This document shows positions 26,201 to 37,004 of a stretch of DNA of 64,000 nt, piece after piece; positions within the stretch are counted from its first letter, which is position 1, and each line of letters begins with the position of its first letter. Made by a program: the position numbers and the translations under genes. The DNA comes from Strongyloides papillosus (taxonomy: Eukaryota; Nematoda; Chromadorea; Rhabditida; Strongyloididae). Under the pieces are notes generated by a model. It was given only the letters and a program-made list of their open reading frames with translations. It ran no database searches and was not told the DNA's origin. Location: positions 1,860,001 to 1,924,000 of the forward strand of contig SRSI01000078.1 in the NCBI GenBank assembly GCA_005656395.1, read 5' to 3'.

Positions 26201-28728
26201 TTTTTAAAACTAATATTTGCTGTCCTCTAATCAAGAAAGACAATTGTTTTTTTTTTCCCATCAAATACACAATATTTTATAGATAGATGGTAAAGACTTC
26301 CTACTCCTTATATTATATAAGAAAAAGTGTAATAAGATTTTCAATCATAAACCACTTTCAAAAAACACTTTTTTTTCTAGTATGTAGTGCTAAATAAAAC
26401 AAAAAATTTAGATATTTATATGTGAAATTATTAAATAAAAAATAAATACGAATTAGTATATTCATTTATAAATGACATTTTTACGATCTTTAATAATGAG
26501 AAGTAATATTCTAAGATCTCCATTTTAGAAGCAAAAAAAGAATTTTATTCAAATATATCTCAATAATTTTTCGTTTGTAGTTAACAAGAAAATAAAAAAG
26601 TAATTAGATTATTTTATTTATAATGTTTAATTATTGTTTAAAGATCAATTAAGAAAAAGAAAACAGCTTTGTTAAATAATAGATAAACTATTGAGGAAAA
26701 TTTTTTTATTGTTTAAACAAATATTCTGCTCTGTGAACATTTGAAGTATAAAAGATTGCAAAATTCTTAATTAAAATTATCACATAAATGTATTTACTTT
26801 GAAGTTCTTATAAAATAAAAGATGAAAAAGAGTAAAAATTATATAATATGAATTTTTAATAGTAAAAAAATTAGTAATTAATTAATATTAAATTAAAATA
26901 AGAATTATAATAATATGCCTTACTTTAAAATAGTATAAATAATTGAATTAATAGGAAGGAACATTTGATAGGACTTGAGGAAGTGGTATGATAAAAAATA
27001 CAATGTTTAATATTTAAATATCGAATACTTAATAAAGTCCAATGATTAAGGAAAAACAAAAAAATATACCGTTAAAGAGAATAAAATAATAATAAAGAAG
27101 TAGTCATGTATATAAATCTTTTTTAAAAATTAGTATTAAAATACCATGGAAAAATAACATTTTACTAATTAGTTGACTAAAGCTCTCAGTAATCTAAAAT
27201 TAAAATTTCTTAACATTTAAAATTATAAAACTTTACACTAATTCTAAAAAATATACTTCTCAATATTAATTAAAATCAATTCTGCCATTGTTCCAACCAA
27301 ATAATATAGAACAATTTCTAAAGAAAAAATGATTTATTATAAGATTATTAGAAAAAAAACATGCATTCAAAGGAATATAGTTTATAAGAAAAAATTCTAA
27401 ATTTTAAATAATGTAAATAAAAGCTTTATTATTTTACCTATTCTTTTATGACGCGCATTTCTCTTAATCATATCTTATTAGACATATTACAGTAATCATA
27501 AATTTTATATTTTTATGGTATCTTCATAAAAAAAGGGTGATACATCATAAATAGATTAAAATTATTTTACGTAAATTAAAGAAAAAATATGTTATAAACA
27601 CGGTGGTATTTTGAAAAAAAAACAATACAAATAAAATTCTTTTAACATTAAACACTATAGTGAAAGTGTTAACGTTTAGTAAAAATCAGGAAGAAAAAAA
27701 GCTTTGTATTTATGATAATAAGAATAAATAATAATTTTATATTTAAAAATTTTATAATACCTAATGGAGTATGGGAGAAAAGTATAATATTAAAATGACT
27801 AATATTTTAAAAAATATTATAAAACTGATACAAATGTTGAATTTATTGTTAACCTTTTAACATTGTAGTATCAAGGGAAATTATTGTTATATTATAGCGT
27901 ATTCATAAAATTTAATAAGTTGCTAATATGTTTATATATTATATATGATTCTTAAGTTTTATTTTTTTTATTTCGAATATGACGTTAAATGAGTATTAAA
28001 GTTTATCACTCGAAGAATACCGATAAAGCGATGTTTATGATAATTAGTGTTGTAAAATTTTTAATTATAATTGTGAATAAAAAATTAAATATTTTTACAT
28101 AATGTTGGAAAATGATGACGAAAAGTTGTCATGACAATAATTTTCAAGCAACCATTAAAAACATAACTTCATATTTACTTAAAAGGTAATGGAACCAACT
28201 ATATTATTTAATAGATTGTCATAATTAAAATTTGTAACTTTTAATGATGTTCAAACAAGAAATAATAAGGATTAAGGAAGGAAAAAAGGTAGAATTTCTT
28301 ACAATGTAAATTAAAGCGAGAGAGATATAAAAAAAGGGTAGCAAATGTATGTGTATTTGTGTGAATGTAAATGTTATTTTATAAAATTCTTTAACTTTTG
28401 TACTAGTACTTATTCAGCGTAAAATTATTTTTTTTAACGTTAAATTTTTTTAAAAATACTTTAAGGTCAGAGATAGTTTATATTTATTTTTTAAAATATA
28501 AATAAAAATAGTGACTTAAATAAAGATTAAACTAACAAAATATTGTTATAAAAAAATAAAAATGTGTTTATTTTGAGAAAAATAGAATAGTGAAATTTCA
28601 ACATTTTATAAAAATGTCAGTCATCTTTGAAGCTCTAGTTCCGATTTACTTTTAGTATTAAAAAATTGACATGTAAAAGATTTTTATACGCAAATGACAA
28701 TATCATTAATTTTGTGAACTAAAAAAGA
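20225..28728. other. gene-poor AT-rich region
   Basis: No confident gene in 8.5 kb. The only coding-like item is the short 24907-24971 frame listed separately. Frames of 60-70 codons at 21265-21456, 21677-21877, 23653-24072, 25057-25239 and 26058-26270 (all - strand) consist mainly of Ile, Tyr, Phe, Lys and Asn and look like chance frames in AT-rich DNA. A small perfect hairpin (TGATAACcaaaGTTATCA) lies at about 21832-21849. Confidence 0.5.
24907..24971 (+). CDS. possible orphan first exon
   Basis: ATG-led frame with a far less AT-rich codon set than its surroundings; it reads MNVNARSMDDSQLDKKINKR and then Arg residues, ending at a possible AG|GTTTTT donor. No downstream exon in a matching phase was found within several kb. 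It could be an unspliced fragment, a decayed exon or chance. Confidence 0.2.
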
Positions 28729-29603
28729 TTAAAGTGAACTTTTAATAAACCGTAAGCATTTATCTGCATATTCCTGGGGATAAGAGCGAAAATGTTGAAC
28801 GTGTTCTGAATCAGTAAACTCTAACTTTTCGAATGTTTTCATATTAATTGTTTCTTGTTTTTTTATAAATTCTTTTATAGAGGATGAGGAACATATATCA
28901 TCTTTCTCTGAAAACAAATATAATTGTTGTTTTGGTAGTGAATTCATTGTAATAAGTTTATAGTAGGCAAAATTTCTTTCATAAGCATTTTCAGTAAAAA
29001 GTGATTCAAGATAAATCATATATCTATGACTCATAAAACCAATTGTTAAGATAAATTTAGTTATTTTAGTTGTTAAATTACCATATTTTGATGGTGGATA
29101 TAGGGCATATGAAATTGCCAAAGCACCTTGTGTTGGTTTGACATCAGCAGGACAACTAAATTTATAAAATTATTATATTATTGTAAGAAACATATTATTT
29201 TCCAATATATAGTACAATTAACATACCTATCAAATATAATTCCAGATATTACTATTGATTCCTCATGTTTTAATAAATTTTCATAAAATTTAAGGAATGT
29301 TGATGCACCATTCATTGAAAATATATGGAAAAAGACCTTCTTTTCGTAAACGTTTGGTTGTGATATAAATTTGTTAAAGTACTCTAACCCATACTTATTG
29401 TAATCTCTTAAATTTCTTATTTTTCCTATTGGAGCTGTTGCTCTTAATGTTGAATATCCGGCTTCTTCGTAAAATGTAGCATATTTCTTCAAATACCTGT
29501 CTTTGCAACCAGCCCACCCAAAAAGACAAATTATAACATTGCTTTCATTATTATTTATATTTGAATCGCCTTCAACTATCTCAAAAGTGGAATTTCTATC
29601 CAT
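28729..29603 (-). CDS. TMEM53 / DUF829 family protein (2 exons, 267 aa)
   Basis: Exons are 29603-29227 and 29155-28729; the junction gives FDSCPAD, matching FDSAPG in vertebrate TMEM53. Further family marks are LFGWAGCKDRYLKKYATFY (residues 27-45), the HIFSMNG elbow around Ser96, an LYLFSEKDD segment and the terminal SEHVQHFRSYPQEY. The family has an alpha/beta-hydrolase fold. In vertebrates TMEM53 is a nuclear-envelope protein that restrains BMP-SMAD signalling; enzymatic activity is not established. A hydrophobic stretch (KITKFILTIGFM) lies in the second half. The start is the first ATG; a candidate splice acceptor (TTGTAG) 31 bases upstream could be a trans-splice site or allow a slightly longer in-frame N-terminus. 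Length is close to human TMEM53 (277 aa). Confidence 0.88.
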
Positions 29604-32600
29604 GTTTGAATAATATATTGCTCTTGTAATTCTCCTACAATAACGTTTGTTCTTAATTTGTTATAACATAAAAGCTAAAAATAGTAAATGTAATGTTTAT
29701 AATGGAATATAAGAACTTTTTAACTGATAAAAAAAATGTATATCCGAAAACAGTCATAAGTATTATTAAGTAGTAATTTAGAAGATACGATCGCTCAAAA
29801 ATTACCAAATATTTCTTGAAAAAAATACTAACTTTTAAAAACAAAGATTATATTGTTTCTATAAAATTATATATATTAGGATAGCTTATTATAATTTTCC
29901 CCTATAGGCACTCATGTTTTGTTTCATGAAAAATAGAAATATACTAGTGTTTAATAGATAAATTTGTTTTTAATAATATGAATAATTATATAGTAAATAT
30001 TTAATAATAATTAAAATTATTTTTAAAGAAATAGTTGTTATCTATAAAAGTTGAAGATAACAACTTTAGCTATAAAAAATATTGGAAAATTTTAGAAAGT
30101 TATATACATTTGAAGTTAAAGAAACGAATAAAAAAACATCAATAGAATAGAGAAATCTATTAAATTATAAAAAAGTTACATTATTATACTAAATTATACG
30201 CAAAATGTTATGCAAAAGACAAAAAAATTTAAATAAGATTAAATACTTAAAACTATCGTTAAGTTTCTTCTAAAAACGATAAAAAGTTTATTTAATATAA
30301 ATTTTGTAGTTTGTAGTGAGGTTATGAGTCACAAACGTATTTGCATTTTAACAACATTAAGTATCCACATCAGTAAAAATATTTTAACACACATATTTTA
30401 AAAGTTTTTCTCAAAAAGACCAATATGACCTCTCTATTGATTATGAAAGATTGACATAAAATAAATTTCAATATAGTGAAAAATTTATTAACAATATAAT
30501 TATGATAATTTTGTTCCAATAACTAACTAAAATTGGTAATCATTAGAATTATTTCTATTCTTTCAAATTTCATTATATGATATCATGGGGTAGTATGTTA
30601 AAAAAATTTTAAAAATATTTGTATAATATCATAGTGAAAATCTTTTTTTTTCTTTTAAAAAAAACATTATGTCTTTAAAAAAAATAACCTTATTTCAGAA
30701 TAAAATTTTATTTGTTAAGATAAAATTTTACTTTTATATAGATATACTAAAAAAGAAGAAAACAATTTAAGTAAAACTTATTTAAACTAACTAATATATT
30801 TTAGAATTCTTATATTTCCATGAATATTAAACTGCACTTATCCAAATTATTATTTTGTCTTTAACTATGTTTTTCACAAAACAAACATATACTAATAACC
30901 TTAATTTTAGGTATTAAAAAATAAATATCATAAGAAATTTTATATATATAATGTTAAAAATTAATTCTTTTTTACATATGTTCACACTAATAATTTAAAG
31001 TGTTGTTGTTCTTAAGCAAAGGTGTCTATATTATAATAAAAAATCTTTTAATATCATTTTATATAAAATATATTTAAAAAATTGTATATTTTCACATGTA
31101 TATCTTTGCAACATTTGAAAAGAGATGAAAACAAAATTATACAAATAGATTTTGTTAACATTTTTTAAGATTTATTTTGTTATACTCATCGAATTTTGCT
31201 CTTTTAAAACCCACTTATATATTTTTAAAAATTTTTTTACATAAAAGGAAAATTTTATTATAAAAAGATTAACAATAATTAGGAATTCAAAATAAATTAA
31301 ATAAAATTAATTATAAAAATATGATAAATTGTATAAGAAATAAAGATTATAAAGATAAATATTTAAAAAATAATATATTATAAAAATTTATCATCTAGTG
31401 AATTAATTGGAACCAAAAGCTATTTGATTTGGAAGTTTGATACTATCTTGTTAGTCATTGGCATTTTTTAAATTTAGAATAATTTTATCTTTTCCCAAAG
31501 TCTATTATTTGATAAGATAACTATATATGTCAAGTGTTGTAGAAAAATTTATGTGCTTTTGTTTTGAATATTTTTTCCAATTAGAAATTTTGAATGTAAA
31601 ATTATATTGATACAATATTTTATATTTCTTTGTCTCAATGTTCCTTCTCCTACATATCATTTATTATGTTAAAAAAAAATTCTCAAAAGTTATACAATAA
31701 TTTTATTCTACTTTTTTTATAAATATACAATATTATAAGATTACAATTTTATCATCTGAATTGTAACTATTATTTTTTGTATTTAAAAATAATGCCATTA
31801 TTCATATTGATTTAATAAAATGAAAAAATAACTTTTTTAAGAAGGAACAAATTATTGAAAATGACACTAAAATCTTTGATATTAAAAAATATTTTACTAC
31901 AAAATATATGTACAAATTTTGTGACTTTACACATTATAATGTCCTATTGAATAATCTTACATAATCATCATTGAAATGTTTTTGAGAGCACTTATTGTAT
32001 ATTTGTTATAAATATTTTATGGGATTTCAAAAATTCTCCTTTATTTCTAAAAAAGAATTAAATTTTTTTAAGTATATCACCATTTAACTATTATAAATAA
32101 TTTTTATAATAACATAATTCAGAGTTACTAAAAAAATATTATTATCAACTTGAGCATAAAAAAAATCTGGTTTTCTTTAATTGAAGAAAATACTTATCTT
32201 TAGGTGGCAGAGAAAAAATTGTTACATTTAAATATTTTTCATGCACATTAAAATGCTAGTTATTTCTAGTAATTTTACTACTATCGCGTTAAATTTCTTA
32301 ATCTTATCATAAAACATAAATTTAATGGCATTCGCCTCTGAAAATATCATACTACTATGTCATAGTAAAACAATAATATAAAGCTATTTAAAATCAAAAT
32401 ACTATTAAGTGATATCATAAATTAATTGATTGGCATATTATCTTAGATATAAAACATATATCTTTATATTAACAACATACCTAAAGTATGATTATAGTGG
32501 AACAATCAATCTTTTAGTTGTAACAGTGGCATTAAGTTAGAAGTATATAGAAAAGATTTTATACATTATATTTTCTATACTATAAATTGATTTTCTAAAA

Positions 32601-32626
32601 TATATTTCCTGCTATCATAAGAAAAA
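29604..32626. other. AT-rich intergenic spacer
   Basis: Divergent spacer between the TMEM53 gene (-) and the LECT2 gene (+). No gene, RNA or repeat could be supported. A frame at 29653-29844 on the - strand is hydrophobic, AT-driven and unsupported. Confidence 0.5.
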
Positions 32627-33705
32627 ATGCTTAAATTATACATAGTCTTTTGTCAATTTTTACTATCTTTGATTAGTATAACATTAGTCGATTCTAATGG
32701 ATGTATACCAAAAATATGTTCCTCAAATGTTGGTAATGAAATTGATAAATGTTTTAATAAAGATGAGCCATGTGGACAATATAAAGGTCGTAGGTAAGTT
32801 TAAAAAATTTATATATTTATTATTATTTTGTTCCTTTATACTGTAGATCAAGTGGATCAATTCTTGAAGCTGTTGATCTAGAATGTCCAATTGAGGATGA
32901 TGTTTTTGCACCAATATCTGGTGAATTATCATATTATAAACCTTACGGTGGTGAGGAACAATATAAATGTCTCGATCATGGAATGAGAATTGAAGGAACA
33001 GGACAATGGACAGGCTATTATGTTAATGTTTGGCCAGTTACCTTAGACAAATATGGTGGCAAAGTTACTGCTGGTGAGAAGTTAGGAAAAGCAGGAAGTT
33101 TGGATTGTAATTTAGAAACAATACAAAGAAGCTCTAAAAATCATATTAGAATTGAATTATTTAAGGAAGGAAAACCAGTTGATCCAACATACCATATGCA
33201 AGATTGTATGTGTACAGGATGGGTATGCGAAACAAATCCAAATAACAATCTTATTGGAGAAGCTTTCAAATCTGATTCAAGATATAATGGAGTACGTGGA
33301 TGGGAATTGGAATGTCCAAATGCTATTGAAGATGACTATGGTAGTGATGAGGTAGAGTTTAGATCACCCGATATTTACTCACCAATTGAGGGGAGTATTA
33401 TTGGAAGGACACGTCTTAATTTTGATCAAGGTATCTATGAAGGATGTGACAATGAAGGAATTTTTATAACAGGAGCTGGACAATGGTTAGATTTCGAAGC
33501 TAGACTTTATAATGTAAGATATTATGAACACCTTAAATTTGGTAGTAAATATGTTCAAAAAGGAATGCCAATTGGTAGACGTTTAAATTGTCCAAATTCA
33601 CCTGATTCCATATTCCTTGAACTTAGATTTCAAGGTAAATTAATTAATATAACCGATATTGTTACTGCTGACTCTTGCAAAATGCCCAATTTACCAATAT
33701 TTTAA
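32627..33705 (+). CDS. lect-2: LECT2 / chondromodulin-II-like secreted protein, two M23-type domains (2 exons, 341 aa)
   Basis: Exons are 32627-32793 and 32847-33705. A signal peptide (about 1-22) is followed by ICSSNVGNEIDKCFNK and CGQY, which align with [20 protein letters not shown] of LECT2. The first LECT2 domain continues through VFAPISGEL, RIEGTG and AGEKLGKAG to NHIRIELF. A second, more divergent copy starts near CETNPNNNLIGEAF (183-196) and runs to the end. LECT2 has an M23 metallopeptidase fold with a zinc site (HxxxD plus HxH). Here domain 1 keeps D66 and H155 but has L62 and R157 at the other positions, and domain 2 has V205/E209 and no HxH. In C. elegans, secreted LECT-2 works with SAX-7, MNR-1 and DMA-1 to pattern PVD dendrites. 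Orthology is likely, but another nematode paralogue cannot be excluded. Confidence 0.85.
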
Positions 33706-34620
33706 TCGTTAATTGATTATGTAACCAAATTTTATATGTCTACTTTTTTTTTATAATTTTTTTGATGATATGTTATTTTATAATTAGTCTTAAAAATTTC
33801 ACCAATCTATTATAAATGATTATATGGTTATCCCTTTTAAGATAAGTTATTCATTAAAGTTAAAATAAAATTTTGTTTCATATGTCACAAAATAAATCAC
33901 ATAAATTTTTTCTTTTTTTCTCTATTTGTTTCATCAATTTGTATAATTTAGACACTATAACATTTCACAAAATATTCTTAAAATACCATTGAATCAAGAT
34001 TTTTTTTTATACAAATTTACACCATACCCAGAGGCATTAAATTTGTAAGAGATTTGTGAAATAGTAAAAAAAGTTCAGGTATATTGTTAGGGTAACAGAT
34101 AAAATGAATGTTTAATAATCAAGACAAAATATTTTAATGTTAAAACAAAAATTAATTAGAGTAACAAAAAGATACGTGAATATTGTTAATAGGATATAGT
34201 ATATATCTACAAAGTAAAGTTTGATATTAATAGTAACTGTTTACAAAAATTGATACGTATCAAAATTTACCGACCAAACACTGTGTATTTTCAGAAAAAG
34301 AAAGAAGGAAAAATTTTACAACTCAAAATAAGCGACACAATATAATAAAAATTAAAACTTGTTTAAAAGAGTCGTCGATATAGTGGAAAACTATTTTGTT
34401 TCATTAAGAGATACTGATCATCACTATATACCTGATCAACTAATTATATTCATCTTTTTCTCTTTTTTTTAAACAATTTTTGTCAAATTTACCGCGATTC
34501 TCTTTTTCTCTTGACCCGGATAATGGCAATATCTCTAGTAGTTAATTTCTGGCTTTGCTACTGACTTAAAAAAATCTTCATCATGATCAGGAGCTACGAA
34601 GGAGTGGCATAAAAATATAG
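33706..34620. other. intergenic spacer, collagen upstream region
   Basis: No coding sequence. The part from about 34440 is pyrimidine-rich with GC-richer words (TACCGCGATTCTC, TTGACCCGGATAATGG) and probably holds the collagen promoter. Confidence 0.5.
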
Positions 34621-34628
34621 TATAAAAG
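34621..34628 (+). promoter_or_regulatory. TATA box of the collagen gene
   Basis: TATAAAAG lies about 98 bases before the collagen ATG, within an otherwise promoter-like stretch. Confidence 0.55.
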
Positions 34629-34671
34629 ATACAATTTATCTGGAAAATACATCATTCGACGTCCACTTCTC

Positions 34672-34685
34672 TTTCTACATCTTAG
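34672..34685 (+). promoter_or_regulatory. candidate trans-splice acceptor of the collagen mRNA
   Basis: A pyrimidine-rich run ending in CTACATCTTAG stands 33 bases before the ATG with no intron upstream. This fits spliced-leader addition, but could equally be plain 5' leader. Confidence 0.35.
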
Positions 34686-34718
34686 GAAAGGTCGTTGAAA
34701 AACATAATACATTCTACA

Positions 34719-35723
34719 ATGGAACATCTTAAAGAAACTGACCAACATCGTCAAATGCGTCGTATTGCATTTGTTGCTATTGCTGTCTCTACAGTTGCTG
34801 TTATGGCATCAGTTGTAACATTACCAATGCTTTACAATTATGTTCAATCACTTCAATCACATTTAATGGTTGAAACTGACTTCTGTAAAGCTAAATCAAG
34901 AGATATGTGGCTTGAAATGACTGCTCTTCAAATTGGAAAAGGACAACAAAACAGAATAAAGAGAGGATGGCTTTTTGGTCAATGGATTCCAGAATCTGGA
35001 TATGGTGGTTCAAATCCTTCTGGTACTCCATCCGGAGGAAGTGAAAATGCCGGACCATCAGGTGGATATGGTGCTACATCAGCTCCGTCAGGATATGGAA
35101 TTCCAGCACCAGTTGTTAATGCTGAACCAGCTGCTACCTGCTGTACATGTCATCAAGGGCCACCAGGACCACCAGGACCAGAAGGCGATGCCGGAAAAGA
35201 TGGAAAAGATGGAGAAAACGGTCAAGATGGAACCAACGGAAGAGATGCTGTTCTTCTTCCAATGCCAGCATATGAACCATGTATCATCTGCCCACCAGGC
35301 CCACAAGGACCACCAGGAGCTATGGGACCAAGAGGACCACCAGGACCAAAAGGAACCCCAGGAGAGCCACCAAAAGACGGAATTCCAGGAGAAATTGGAT
35401 TACCAGGACAACCAGGACAACAAGGAGCACCAGGAAGACCAGGACCAAAGGGGGCACCAGGAGCTCCAGGAAGACTTATTGCAACTCTTGGACCACAAGG
35501 ACCACCAGGGCCACCAGGACCAAAGGGTGAAGCAGGACCAAAAGGACCACCAGGAGAAAAAGGACAATCATTCGATGGAATTCAAGGATTACCAGGTGAT
35601 CCAGGTATCCCAGGACCAGAAGGTAAACAAGGACCACCAGGGCCACAAGGACCAAAAGGTGAAGACGGTAAGAAAGGTGATTGTACACACTGCCCAGAAC
35701 CAAGAACACCACCAGGTTACTAA
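34719..35723 (+). CDS. nematode cuticle collagen (single exon, 334 aa)
   Basis: The first true ATG is 34719 (a TTG-led extension upstream is ignored). Residues 1-60 form the nematode cuticle collagen N-terminal domain with one membrane segment (about 16-38). A furin-type site RIKR sits at 79-82, then a Gly/Ser-rich linker. Gly-X-Y blocks run from about 147 to 176, 193 to 252 and 258 to 320, flanked by cysteine pairs (CCTC at 141-144, C188/C191, C322/C325). The C-terminus PEPRTPPGY is typical of the family. The chain is made in the hypodermis, cleaved, trimerised and cross-linked into cuticle. Codon use is sharply biased to GGA and CCA, unlike neighbouring genes, which fits high expression. 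A specific col/dpy/rol orthologue was not assigned. Confidence 0.95.
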   Translation: MEHLKETDQHRQMRRIAFVAIAVSTVAVMASVVTLPMLYNYVQSLQSHLMVETDFCKAKSRDMWLEMTALQIGKGQQNRIKRGWLFGQWIPESGYGGSNPSGTPSGGSENAGPSGGYGATSAPSGYGIPAPVVNAEPAATCCTCHQGPPGPPGPEGDAGKDGKDGENGQDGTNGRDAVLLPMPAYEPCIICPPGPQGPPGAMGPRGPPGPKGTPGEPPKDGIPGEIGLPGQPGQQGAPGRPGPKGAPGAPGRLIATLGPQGPPGPPGPKGEAGPKGPPGEKGQSFDGIQGLPGDPGIPGPEGKQGPPGPQGPKGEDGKKGDCTHCPEPRTPPGY

Positions 35724-35895
35724 TCTCACGGTACCGTTCGCAATACCGGTCGGTTTATTTGAATTATTATTACATTCAACATCTTACAAATACAATAATT
35801 ATATTCACCGTGGATGGCATTTTTTATATTGTCTTACACATATTTATTATTCATTTGTCTCTTTTTGTGCTACAAAAATCAAGTGAACTAATTTA

Positions 35896-35901
35896 AATAA
35901 A
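35896..35901 (+). terminator. poly(A) signal of the collagen gene
   Basis: AATAAA stands 173 bases after the collagen stop codon. Confidence 0.5.
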
Positions 35902-36274
35902 GTTAATCTATTCACAAATACTTTGTCGTATAATTATTTTTTTTTAATTGAAATTATAAAAATATTTATTTATTATTTAAAATATATACATATAACTATT
36001 ATTTTTGTATAATTTTATTTGTTTTTTTTATAAAGATATAACTAACCATCTGGTATAAATATAAATTGATAACGTTTAAAAATATATATATATTTACAGT
36101 ATAGATTTATAATAAATATATCTATATAAGGAAAATTAGACGCCTTACATGAGAAGCAGCTGACTAAGAGTTGTTGAAAATTATGAAGAGTTATAAAAAC
36201 AGGCGGAACAATATATATACATCACACTATTAATGTTATTGTTTGAAAAGATAAAATAATAGTTTTGAACAAAA

Positions 36275-36313
36275 ATGGTAGGTGGAGTTATGGCCAATTC
36301 CATAGGTAAAGAC
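36275..36313 (+). CDS. possible alternative 5' coding exon of unc-3
   Basis: ATG-led, 13 codons (MVGGVMANSIGKD) ending at a consensus GTAAGT donor in phase 0. An acceptor TTTTTGAAG at 36989 would give five in-frame codons (VFNEI) joined to the standard start MFGFQEP at 37005. The donor is strong but the acceptor is atypical. Confidence 0.3.
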
Positions 36314-36876
36314 GTAAGTTATCTTTAAAAGGCAATAGAGTCAATCTAAATATATAAAGATTTGAAATAGAAAAGAAACCATATAACCCCTTCTTCATTT
36401 TTATTAATGATAAAAGCATTACATCTTTTCTGTATATTAATCATGGTTAGTTGAAGCGGTGTTGATTTCCCTTGTGGATTCTAAGAATTGATAACACATA
36501 CCAACTAACAATTTTATATTTTTCTTTTTCCATCTATTCTTTATACTTAGTCTCCAGAGGACTGTGAAAAAAGAAATAAAAGTGCACCCTGTTTTAGAGA
36601 GTGATAGTGAAATATAGATATAGAAAATGCCATATTTCTATTTTCTATAACTATCATTGTAATACCATTTCTTTTTTTTTAACATTTTATCTATGAGAAC
36701 AAAAAAGTATCCTCCCTTTTCTTTATCTATTTACCATTGATATCCTTTTCACATATCATTCCCAATAATTTTGTTTTCCTATTGTGGCTTAAAATAAAAT
36801 CCCAAACGGCATCCAATAGTATTCAAAAGTCTCCTAGTAGGTAATTTCATTTTACTATACGCTTCCTTAATAAATT

Positions 36877-36898
36877 CCCACAAGTGGGTCCATGGGAC
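36877..36898. promoter_or_regulatory. palindromic GC-rich cluster upstream of unc-3
   Basis: CCCACAAGTGGG is followed directly by TCCATGGGAC, about 110 bases before the ATG. The complement of the second part (GTCCCATGGAC) is near the COE consensus TCCCNNGGGA with two mismatches. UNC-3 is known to maintain its own expression in C. elegans, so an autoregulatory site is possible. Confidence 0.3.
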
Positions 36899-37004
36899 TG
36901 TTCATTAAGCTATATCATGTCCCCAATCACTAAAAATGTTTATTTTATAGATATTAAGAAGAAGATAATTTTTTTACTGATTTTTGAAGGTATTTAACGA
37001 AATT

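Larger units (their letters stand above)
35902..37004. other. unc-3 upstream region
   Basis: No separate gene. From about 36250 the sequence is less AT-rich than usual and contains a possible 5' exon (36275-36313) and a GC-rich palindromic cluster (36877-36898). Both are listed separately. Confidence 0.5.

Noticed and set aside
28100..28160. Palindrome around TTGTCATGACAA as an RNA element
   Set aside because: Short and AT-rich; comparable palindromes occur by chance across the window.
34695..34718. N-terminal extension of the collagen frame before 34719
   Set aside because: It would need a TTG start. The ATG at 34719 begins the standard nematode collagen N-terminus.
34975..35896. Long frames on both strands overlapping the collagen
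   Set aside because: Shadow frames produced by the repetitive Gly-X-Y codons (GGA, CCA).
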